DNA from: Serinus canaria
Taxonomy: Eukaryota; Chordata; Aves; Passeriformes; Fringillidae
Reading direction: 5' to 3'
NCBI RefSeq assembly: GCF_022539315.1
Contig: NC_066316.1
Span: forward strand, 25,657,245 to 25,721,244
Length of the DNA stretch: 64,000 nt
The notes beneath the pieces are model-generated. The model saw only the letters and a program-made list of their open reading frames with translations. It ran no database searches and was not told where the DNA came from. Shown here piece by piece: positions 44,541 to 56,500 of this stretch. Both the position numbers and the translations under genes were made by a program. Each line of letters begins with the position of its first letter. Within the stretch, counting starts at the first letter, position 1.

Positions 44541-47500
44541 GTACCGGGAGCCGTGCCTGGGCTGAAGGCGGCGGATCGCTCCCGCTGCCCTGGGGGCCGG
44601 GGAGGACAGCTTGGAAGATGGAGGGAGGGAAGGAAGGAGGGCTTAAAACGGGCCCTTCCGGCCTCTACCCCTTAAGCGAGCGGGGCCGAGGGCAGGCAGG
44701 GCACGCTTGGCCCTTGTCGGGTTGCCTCTGTAAGGGACCCTACAAAACCGGGGTCTGCAGGTGGGCCTGAGCACAGGGAGCCCTCGCTGCCCTCGCAGCA
44801 GCTTTCCGGCACACCGGGGTCTGCAGGTGGACCTGAGCACGGGGAGCCCTCTCTTGCCGGCACACAGAGAGCACGCCCGGAGCTCTCCCGAGCCCTCCGA
44901 GCCGTGCCCGGCTCCAGAGGCCGTGAGCTGCCGCAGGCTCCTGCGGCAAGGCTGGCACGCCACACAGCCTTCCGAAGGTGTCTCAGTGCCGCCCTGGGCT
45001 GCCCGGGAAGAGCTGCAGTGACCGTCCCCGGAGGTGTTCTAAGGAAAGCCTGGACGTGGCACTCAGTTACCACTAGACTCTGTGGTGTTCGGTCATAGGT
45101 TGGACCATGTGATCTCAGGGGTCTTTTCCAACCAAATAGATTTGTGATTCTGTGATTAAATGTAGCCCAGACAAGCCTCCCGCTGTACAGCTGGTACGTG
45201 CTATGTACGTGCCACAAGTGGCTGCTGGGGTTATTGAGGAATGTCACTTCATCTGGTTTGAAGTATTTAGAGAAGCAGAGAGCAGGTGGTGTGCAATAAT
45301 CATCTACACCACAATAACCTTAATTTAGATGTTTTCAGGAATTAGGGCCTAAGGTGTGTGTTTTCTCTAATTATTCTCTTCTTATTTTGTTTTCTTCCAA
45401 CTAGTGATACTTTATGGGATCTTGCTATAGCTCAAGTGGAGAAGAGAGAAAATCCTGATGATGATGGTGATGTCAAGCCAGGGGAAGTTTGGGAAAAATC
45501 AATATTATTTATGGGAAACAAAAACGGGGTAATCTAAATACTGTACAATTCTACACTTTTCAAACATAATTTGTGTCAGGGAAAACATCTCATATTTTCA
45601 GATGTTAAGGTTCACTTAATTTTAAAGACATAATACCTCATGGTCTCATTCTGCAGAGGTTTAATTGATCACTAATGTCTGTTTTAAGTACAGTGTTCCT
45701 GTTACTATCTTTCTCATGTCTATTAATTTATACTTATAATAATGGTAGAGTAACTTGATTCTGACTGAAAATTGGACTTGAGTTTCCACTATAAGGCTGC
45801 AAACAGTTACATGCATTTGCAGTTTTCTGGTACTTTATTATTGGAATGTTAAATGGATTTGACTTAGTGACACAACTTTAAAGACAGTAGAGTTCCTCTT
45901 TGTTTTTAATTTCCAGGGAAAGACCACTATCATACTGAGATGCCTTGAGAGGTATGTGTTAAATATTTTAAAGTAGTTTTCAGCTGTAGATTTGAAAACA
46001 GTCATATAGTGTGATAATTCATAATGCATGTAAGCAGATGTGTTCTGTGACTGGTTGGTCACTTTGAAATGAACTTATTTCCCTTCATTATAACCTCTCA
46101 GGTGATCCTTTCAGTCCTTCTCCAGTGCTAGCTGAAGTGACTAATTTCTTTGGGTTGGTGCTGCTGCATCTCCTGTCTTCTGTACCTGACACCTCCTGTC
46201 TAAAAGTGTCTTCTCTGTACTGCTGTCTCCAAGCCAAATTCTGAACTGAGTGATAAATACAATTTAGTAACCATAGAATTAACTTCCTTTCTTTAGAAGA
46301 TCTTGACAAAATTCAGTTACTTTTCCTTTAGGGAAGAGTCTCCAAAGCCAACATTAGCCTTGGAATATACTTTTGGAAGAAGAGCAAGGAGACACAATAC
46401 AGTGAGTATAAAGAATAATTTACCATATCTTTATATATATATACACACACACACACACCCCTAAAAATAACATAAACTCTTTTGCAGCCTAAAGATGTAG
46501 CTCATTTTTGGGAATTAGGTGGTGGAACCTCATTAGTGGAACTCATTCGAATACCAATCACTAGCCACAACATAAGGTAAGTGTAAATATTACAATTGCA
46601 GAGTTAGTTTGAGCTTTCCTTCAGACATTAGTAATCTCTAGACCTTTTTTCTTTTTTGTTTGTGAAAACCTCTTTCAAAGTGTAAGATAGAACATTTATG
46701 GGGTTTTGCTAAGAATCACTGTAATACCACAATGCTTTGCTTTAGTCTTCCTTTTCATGCTTCTCTCCTAAATAAGTTTTAAGTAATCTCAGCAAAACAT
46801 GGTGGAAGTAGGTTGGCCTTAAGTAGATAGAACAAGAAATACAGAAAAAGATGAGACATTAAATCTTTATGCTCAGTGAAGTGCAAAACAACAGTTTGGG
46901 AACAGATGAAAAATAAAATCATAGTTCCTACTTCCATGTGCACGAATAGATGCTCTTTTTGTGACTGATATTTTAGGGTGAAAAACAAGGCCAAAAACTG
47001 TGACAAAAACACCTCTGGATTTTTGGGAAATGACCTTTTAATGAGAAGGTTATTTCCCAACAGACAGATGACATTTCCAGGAGGAACCAGAGCTACTGAA
47101 ATTATTTGAAAACAAAAGGAAACGGAATTTTTGATCAAATTAAAAGAATGTACTTTTAAAAATTCCATTAAAATAATGGATAGCATAAGAAGAAATGCAT
47201 GAAAAATTGCATGAGGAAATGACAAGGTGATGGGGGTGCTTTTTTATGGTTTTTTTTATTAAGGAAGATGAGAGTTGGGAGAAAAAGGATCAAAAGATAA
47301 GTTTTGTATTATGATGTATTGCTTTATTTCATTGGTATTGAGCTTTAACTTCTGTGGGGAAGAAAAAGGAGGGATATCATTTTTATCAGGTATATTTGCT
47401 TCTGTTTTGACTACTGAAATAATGCCATTATTTGTTGAGAGACTAAGACAGAGAGAATAAAAATGAAACACTAATGGCATGTGAAGCTCTTTGTATCTAG

Positions 47501-50500
47501 AAGAGCTTGGGAGAGAAAAAATTAAGTATAATTTTTCAGCCCCTGACTAAATTAAATTAATTGAACTCTAACTCCATCAGTCTTTTCTTCCTTTTTTACT
47601 GATAAGAGATTTTCTGATGTGGAGAATCTTAAGATTGTTTGCTGGGATATCAATGTTCTGTAAGAACAATTCACTTCTGTTCACAAAGCAATATTTTAAC
47701 ATGCCAGTAAAAATTCTACTATTTCAGCAAATAGAAGTGCATTTTGCTGGTTTTCTCATCATTGTACTGAAGCAATTTGCTTATTTAAAAGTTCCATAAA
47801 TTATATCTAGTTTCATCAAGAGACTTTTCACCAGATTTTTCTTCCCCACAGCATTTTAAAATGAAATTGAACACTCAGTTTGATTCGTAGGTTTTGTAAT
47901 ACCCCTGTGGTCTGGAATCCCCTTTTTCAAGTCAGGCTAGAATGAGATAGAATGATGGCAGATACTCAGAAGATGCATTTGCAGTGATCTTTACAGTTGC
48001 ACTTAAATGCAGCTGGTGTTTTGGGAGGCAGGGTTTTAGAAAGAGAGGACTTCAGATGTAAAAGATTTCTCATCAACAATTCACCTTTAAAAGTCTGGTA
48101 GTAGATAAGGATGTCATGAGTACTCTTTTATGTTTCAGAAGACTTTTCTCAGGCATCCGTTCAAGGCTCCAACAAACTGTCACAGTCCATGACACAGAAT
48201 ACTGTCCTTAACCAGGTTTTCTTCATTTCATACTAGAAAAGAATAATGAAAGTAGGGAACTTTCCCAGGTATACAGGGAATACAGGTAATAGTTAGGAAA
48301 GATCCTAGCCATTGGCTAATGTTGCTTGGTCTGGGGTTGTAGACTTATGGGATGGCAGGGATACATAACAGCCAAAATCCTCAGTCGTACAGGAGGGAAC
48401 TACAGGGCTGAGGATATTTGCATATTTTACTGTTTGAAGACAGTCCCCAAAAACAATGCTTGATTGAAAGTTGCCAAAATAATAGCTCTGAACAAGAGAC
48501 AAGGGAAAGGTTTCTTCAGAGTGCAGAATATCCCTCAAAGCCATCTTGCTATGCTGTCACATTGAATTCTGTCTTAGCAGGTAGATGTTCACATTTGGAG
48601 TACAGGTGTGGTTTTGTATGAAAATGCTGACTGCCTCATGCATTAAATTTGTGACCAAATAATGCCTATTTAATAGGTCTTTTGCTGTAGTTCTGGTCTT
48701 GGATCTCTCCAAACCTAATGAACTCTGGACTACTATGGAGAGCCTTCTGCAGGTCACCAGGAACCACGTGAACAAAATTTTAACCAAACTAGAAAAGACA
48801 AACCCTGAAGTAGCTGCTGAAATTAAACAGAGAATGTGGAACAATCTGCAGAGGGATCACCCTGTAAGTTACTTCTAATATTTTCTCCAGATGTCACAGG
48901 CCTTTATACAGTTAAAGATAATGCTTTAGAAAATCATAAACAACTCTTTTAGATTTTTATGCATGACTGAAAATCCATTTGATGTAGATGAACCTGTTCA
49001 CTGGAAAATTATAGCAATTTAATAAAAATTCAATAAGAGCAGAAACAAGGAAAGAAGGTTTCTTATACCTTTTTGTTAGATATCTAATGTGATTGTTATG
49101 GCATGTTACACCAATCAAAAGAAATAGTTTTAGAGTAGCAGTTTGCTTTTTTTCCCCCTCATCTTTTAAAAATGAAGATGAAAACTAGAATGTACAAAAG
49201 TCATCTAGCAAGAGACTAGCTGAAGGTACAAATTTGAGCAAAGAATATAGTTATAACAGCCATCAACATGACTATATACTTTGCATTTATTTAAATGTCT
49301 ATCACAAACTCAATGCCTTTTGATAATCTGACAACTAATTAAATTATAAAGTTTCAGAAATGTTAACATCAGTCCTTTAAACATAATTGCTAACTAAATC
49401 TCTGGAAAAGCTAAACTAGATTATGCACAATAGAAATGAAAAGTCATTGTGCATTAAACCTCTGCAAATGTTGTGTGTATATAATGCATAAATAAGTATT
49501 CAACAATTCAAAGACCTGGCATGTAAATCTAGTTACTGTAACTTCTATAAAATGCTTCAATACAGCCAGTGCTTGTAGAGCTCAGAAATTTAAAAGTAAC
49601 TCAAAATATATGAGAAAAGCAAGATATGCAGCTGCTCTGTAGATTTAGCATATGGGGTTTGATATTGGGATTATTTTGGTTTTTGCTTTTAGAGAATTAA
49701 CAAAAAGATAACACCTACATGCACAAATAAATGGCAATAAATTATGACCACAGCGTCTAGTTTCATATAGGGTTTTACATATCAGAAAATTGCAAGCTTA
49801 TTGCAGTAAAGAAAAATAATAATGCAATTATTTGTTAAGAAAACTTGTTATTCTTGCACTGTAGGAAACACAATTATACCTTCTGATCTAAAATTTCTGT
49901 TTATCTTCCATTATCAAAGACATCAATAATTCAAATAAAATATTATATTACCTTTGGTTCTCTTCTTACTTTTATCATTGTTCATTGTGTCAGTTTATTA
50001 GAAGAAAATACTATCTTTTATAGTCAAATTAAATGATAGTTTGTGGACATCTTTATGTGCCTTTTAATAGCAAAACATATTATAAAGAGGAATCAATTAA
50101 ATCCTTATATTTTTAAGGATTAAGATATATTTCATAGGCCTGGCTAAAGCATTATTTGCAATGACAATAAAACATATCAATTGCAGACCCTGTTTAAAAA
50201 GGCTGAATGCATCTAAACTACTCCATAGTCAAAAATAAATTCCCCAATCAAAACATGAATAGAGTTCAATATGCTAGTTTTAAGGTTTCTGATGTTATCT
50301 AAAATTTCTCCTCTCAGATATGAAATGAAAACTTTTTTTTTCAGTTTTATATTCTATATACTCTTTTTAAGTTGTGATAGTTTTGCTTAAAGCTTTTTCT
50401 TGACAGTGTATGAGTGAAGCCATTATTTCTCCTCTCCAAGCAGAGGATTTTCAGTATGTGCAGCTCCTGTCAACGCTGTCATTTAACCTGTCTGTGAAAT

Positions 50501-53500
50501 ACCTGGGGTTAGGAGGGAGCAGTTGGACCCACCTCTACTACAACACACCTTTCTTGCACTGCTGCAGCCAAAGCAGCTTGAATAAATAATTGCTTGAACA
50601 CACAAGGAGATTATCTCATTTCATATGGACTACAGCAAACCCTTCCAGATCACTTGAGAATTCTTGTAATTCACATATTAAAATTTTTATCCCACATTAG
50701 CTATTTAGCACGTAAGTCTGCACTTGTAGACCTGTTTTCCTCCATTGACACTGATTCACATTTTCAAGATTGTTGGATGATGCTTCCTCTTTGTGCTGAT
50801 ATCAAACATTTGAAATTCACAATAAATATTGTTTGTTTGGAAAACAGAATGTGGGCAAGACAAATGTGTGACACAAGCAAATAATTCAATTTATTTTTCT
50901 TGAGATTTTGTCTGCATTCTTTTAGATTTTATCCAAAGAATGTGAATGTGTCAAAAATCCAGTTCTATGGCAGGTGTTCTATGAATACATGAGGTTTTTC
51001 CTCTCTTCCTTTCCCATCTAATAATGTAATATATAGTGTAAGCCCATTTATTCCACTCAGAGTTCTAACTGCTCAGAGGGATTACTTCTGACCATTTAGG
51101 AAGAAAATGGGAAAATTACAGAATATAATATGGATATTGCAATGAAGTTGATTCCTCTACCTTAAGGTTTGGAAAACCTTGTCTTCTGTGAATTTATTTT
51201 AACCTCTTTCAGTTGCTTTAACAGTTGCAATCTTCTACAGTTTGTTTACAGAGCTTAACAGTCCTATCTCTTTTTAACAGGACAGTGCATTAGTTGACCC
51301 TTTTCCAATACCCTTGGTGATAATTGGAAGCAAATACGACATTTTTCATGTAAGTAATACTTAAGTACAAGTACCTTTTTTATAATTAAATTATTCTCAG
51401 TAAATATTCTATATACTAAAATGTCACTAATAGAATAGTAATCTTTTGAAGTGAAGTGTGGAAAGCCAGTCTTCTACCACGAAAAGACCAAAAAAATCTT
51501 TCCATCCAACAGCATTAAGGAAGGCCTACTGTCATTCCTTCACAAAACACCTCCAAACTGATGATTTTTGAAATGTATGTAGAAAATGCTTCCCTTCTTG
51601 CTATGCAACAACTTGTGTCTCAACAAGAAAACACCACATGGATGATTTCCTTTTATAATGAGAGAAATCCAGCTCCACTTGTCCCTTGTGACAGCAGCTC
51701 TAAGTTTATGGCAGTGAAAGAGTGGTGCATCTCAAGTCAGCCGATCAGATGGTTTTTTGTCCTTGTGGCAGCTTCAGCCTAGAACTTCTTTTAAAGTACT
51801 TCCTAAGTTTCTAGAGACAAGAGAGGAATTGCATCTTTTATGGAGGGGAGGAAAGAAATGTCATAGTACTGCTGGATGTCTCCCAGGACATAAAAATCCC
51901 TAAGGAACGCATACTCACCGCACTTGATCATGAGAAACTAGGACAGTGTGTTTGATTTTTAGCAGTTGTGCTGGCAGCCTCTGCTTCTCTGGATGGCTCC
52001 ACAGTGCACTTGATACCTGGTTGACTCTCTGAGTTACTGAATTCTTTATTAATAAGGGACTTGCCTTCTCTCATAGCAAAGTTTTATGCTGAGCCATGAC
52101 CTCCTTAAACTACTCTCATGTAGTAAGGACAAAATGCCAGCCTGATTCCTTTGGGGGTCTATGGATTGTCTCCTGCAGGCATCACTGGGACCACATTTTC
52201 ACCCATTTTATCCAGGGATGGCCATCTGTATGATCTTAGATTAAACAGACATGGATGAAAAGGTATTTTGATGCACCTTTCAAATCTTGCAGGTATGAGA
52301 ATTTAGACAGCATATACCTAAAGATTTACTTAAATATTTTCACAAAAAGAAAAAAAAATCTTAATCTTCTAGTAGGCAGTATTTGTATTGGTAAAAAACT
52401 AAAACAATATCAAACAAATAAATTGAAAATTAAATGTGCATTCTCAATTTAAAAACTTTTCCTGGACTAACATATTGCCTGAATTAAGCTTCATCTGTAG
52501 AAAAGAAACAAAGAGAAATTGTGACATTTCTTTTTAGAGTAGGCTGTTACTGATTCTGTCTTAAGATATAATTATGCTGACAGCTGAAAGCCTTATATAT
52601 TGTAGCTTAAGTGCACTGCAGTTGATATAAAAAAAAGAAAAGTTCTAACTAGTATTTTGGGGTTTTTTTCTTACATCTGTGTTCCACTATTAACTTTTTC
52701 AGGAGTTTGACTCTGAAATTAGGAAAATAATAAGCAAGACACTTCGATTCATTTCACATTATTATGGAGCCTCATTAGTGGTATGTATTTTCACTTTCTA
52801 ATTAAGAATAGAGAAGACGAACAATATTTGTGTTACAAAACAATATTTTTTTAAATAGTACTATAAAACTTGAGAAAATGGGTTCTCGTTGGTTTTACAG
52901 TAGTTTTCTTCATGAGGCTATCTGTTGAACAAGTCACTGTACTGGCAGGGGATGGAGGGATGGATGGACATGCCTTGTGAGCAAACCAACTACACAATTC
53001 CCACTGTCAACAAACAGTAAATGAAAATAGTTATCTGTTAGCCAGCTTAGTTCCTGCATTGAGTTTACTGCATCTTGGGCAATTTTTTTTTTTTTTTTTG
53101 AAACAAAAAAAGAGAATGGGCAGAAGTGATTGCCTTAGATGGAATTAGAAAACTGGCCCTTTTGGTAGAAGCATGAACTTACATCAAGTGACCAAGCTTT
53201 TAATTTAAATTTAAATTTAAAATCATTGGCTCATTTTCACAGTAGTTTATGGATATCAGATTACTACACTTAAGGTGTTGAAGAAGGACAGGAGCTTCCT
53301 TACAAAAGGGGTAGAAAGATGCCAACATGAGGACAATGAAGTATTTATTTTAGTTTGTCAGATCATTCTATAAGTAAAGACAGAAACATGCATGCTGAGA
53401 TTCATAGTCCAGAAACGCTGCATCTTGGGCTTACTGTGCATCAGAAGATGGGTCTAATTGTATCGGCCATCATTTATGTAATAAATAATGTTTAATAGTA

Positions 53501-56500
53501 GCTTAGTGATTATCAAAACAACTTATGTTTACTTTGAATACTTAAAATCCCAGCATGTCCTTTTGCATCCACGTAAAGCTTTTTCACCCTGACACATGAA
53601 TTTGTCTTTTGTTAACTGAGAGTACAACTGTCTTGGTTGGGTTTTTAGTATTTAAGCATTATTGTAGTTAAAAATTAGAATATAAATCTCTTTGTCTGCT
53701 TAATCCTGATTGTCATTGAAATGAGAAGGGGAAACCTAATTTCTCACAGCATGGATCTGACTTCTTTCTCAAAGACATGAATCTGTTAGAATACAAAAGC
53801 CCTTAGACAAGAAGCATGTTGTTTGAGAATATATTCTGAAAATTGCTTTCTGATAAATCTGTACCATTCTGCCACTTTAAAGCTGTTTTTATGACAATTA
53901 CATAGTTATTCATTACATTTCTAAATGTTTATTGTATTCTGGATAATATTTAATGCAATTTAAAATCTTAACTCATTAGTCTTGGGGAAAAGACTTGTGT
54001 CTCATAATGTGCATATTTCAAAAGTTTTGAATCAGTATTTTTTAAAAAATTATTTTTTAATCTTTATTTATTCTATTTTTTTAATCTTTCTAGATATCCA
54101 GTAACAAATACATTGATGTTTTTGAAAGGGAATATGAGATTTTTATTCTAGTTAATTCAGTGAACATATACCAAATTAATTGGGGTCAGGTATTAATTAG
54201 AAAGGTTCTATCCTCTTTGTAGATGGCAAAATGCAATATACCTATGATGGAAGTTCCTAATGTATATTTTGTTTTCTGATTCATTTAGTTTACCAGTAAA
54301 TCTGAGGCTCTCCTGCTGAAAGCCCGTGCTCTTATTAATCACTTGGCATTTGGCTACGATAAAAGGTAACGCTGTTGTTCAACTATTAAATGTCTTGTTC
54401 AGAGCATAAAATTACTTAATAAAAATATTGTAATCATAAAAACTTTTTTTTCTTAAGTATTATCTCCGAAAGATTTTTGTTCAACTGCTTATCTCTGCTA
54501 AGAACAGTGATAACTCCTTAGTTTTGATCCTCAAACTGATGAATGAAAAATGTGGTTGCCACTGGAATTGAGTACTATTTTATTTACATGATTTATATGC
54601 AAACCCTAGTAAGACTCTAGTCTTGGCTAGAAAATGTTGGTTTTTTGTTGATTACTAAATGCTCACTTGATAAATTTTCTTTTTTTCTGTTTAGCAAGTC
54701 TGTATCAGTGGATCCCAGCAAACCTCTCTTTATACCAGCAGGCCTGGATTCAATGAGCCAAATAGGTTAGAACATTTCCTGTTCATTGTTTGTTGCTTAA
54801 TTCTTTTGAAAACAAGAAAACCATTTTAAGCAAATAGATAAATTACAGCACATCAGTATCAGTTTTAACAGATTACTGAAGGAAATAGCTTATAGATTTT
54901 AAAATCATGATTCAGTATAATACTGAGAATTATTTCTGCAGGTTTTTTACAAAGTTTAATAAAGTCTCTGGACTATGTAAAATAGTAAAATACCAATCAG
55001 CTTAGATCTGAAATAAAATAAAATTAGTAGTAGTAGTAGTATACAAAACCTCTTGTCGGAACTCAGGACATCCCTCTGGATGTCCTGAGTTCCGACAATG
55101 TCTCAGCCCATTTCACGGTAGAAGATCAATGTTTTTTTCAAACTTGTTGCAGCTTGTCAGTGTAGAAGGTAAAATACTAAATTAGATAGTTCATATGCAA
55201 AATTATTCTGTGATTTATGTTGTTATGACAACACGCTTATCTTATGTGTTCTGTGATCCTCAGGACCACCACCTGCCTCTGACAGTGATCTTGGAAAGAT
55301 GCGTGCCAACACGCCTTTGGAACTATGGAAAAAAGTATTTGAGAAAACATTTCCTCCCAAGGTAGGGATGTATATTCCATGCATACAGCTGCTTTTCTCA
55401 CAAAATAACAGCAATATCCCTGCTCCTTTTTGTCTTTCAAGTCCACTGACTGGAACTGCAGTCTCATTTAGCAGTTGTCTTTAATACATTTTTAAAAGAT
55501 AAAGGCTTGTATGTAGTAGTGCTTCTACATCATCAGTCACCTTTCCACATTTAAAAATTATGAAAGATGCTGTTCTTAGTATAAAATGCCCCAGCATGAT
55601 AAAGACTAAACTTCTCAGAAACTATAGAGAAGTGTTAGTTTTCATGTTATTTTTCCTCATAGCCTTTAAAAACACAATAAACAAATATTTCCTCCTGCAC
55701 CCACCCCTGAACGCCCCCTGAAACAGCTGGAGAAATGAATACACTTCTCATCTGGCAAGCTTCATGGCTGTTCATCAGTGTATCAGTCTAATTAAAGATT
55801 TAAACATTTGCCAAATAGATTCACAGTCTCCTGTTTTGATTGCACAGCAGGCTTTAAACTTTTTATGCAATGTAACCCTCTTTTTGCATTGCCTCACCTA
55901 GGAAGTAGAATTCTGCTTTTATTCCATCACTGGTATTATTGCCTTCTTCCTACTTTCCATTTGATATGATTAAGGAGAAATGTGCAGGACAACATTTAAA
56001 AAAAACACTCCTTATTTGATAGTTTTTTTACTATTAGTGTATTTGCTTCTTTGGAATTTGAATTATATTTTGCTCAAAGCTAGGAAATGAAAATGGAGAT
56101 ATTTGGCAAAGACAGCAATCAGTTTCTCAGCTATTGAAGTAATGCTTCTGATAACCAGAACTGAATTCTAATCATGAGTATTAAATAGTTTATCAAGGGC
56201 AACCTCAACTGTGCCCTAACATCATGGACCGGAAAGGATATTTTCATTTTGATGCTCAAGAATAATAACCAACCACCACATAAGAATATTTTTTGCCCTT
56301 TAGAATCTAGCTGCACTCTTATGTTTTCTTCATTTTACTGAGGTTTTTTTTTAACTAATCTGTGTCCTGTAGCACAAAATTGTTCCATAAATGCAAGCTT
56401 TTAATATATTTGTATTAAAAGCAAATACTTTAATTTCTATAGTGTCACTTTTTCTTATTAAAAGAAGATAAATTCGATCATTTGAGGTCTTGTGTTTTCT

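Larger units (their letters stand above)
44230..45060 (+). promoter_or_regulatory. CpG island promoter of DYNC2LI1
   Basis: This is the only long GC- and CpG-dense block in the window, spanning the DYNC2LI1 first coding exon and early intron 1. It includes a GC box (GGGGCGGG at 44403), a ZNF143-type element, an X-box-like palindrome and no obvious TATA box, which fits a broad housekeeping-type promoter. Transcription start is inferred, not seen. The long ORFs on both strands arise from high GC. Confidence 0.88.
44541..45404 (+). other. DYNC2LI1 intron 1
   Basis: Its first half is the CpG island with a two-copy 66-base repeat. A + strand CR1 3' fragment follows at 44992-45157, then AT-rich sequence to acceptor ccaactag. 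Confidence 0.8.
46577..52702 (+). other. DYNC2LI1 introns 5-7
   Basis: Introns 46577-48676, 48864-51280 and 51350-52702 are AT-rich. The 148-codon antisense ORF at 46779-47225 and others show no domain. No mobile element is recognised. Confidence 0.6.

Noticed and set aside
44672..45247. 191-codon ORF on the - strand over the CpG island
   Set aside because: It is open because of GC richness, runs antisense through the DYNC2LI1 promoter, the 66-base repeat and a CR1 fragment, and has no recognisable domain.
46779..47225. 148-codon - strand ORF in DYNC2LI1 intron 5
   Set aside because: Hydrophobic low-complexity translation with no domain, ordinary AT-rich intron and no promoter or poly(A) context.
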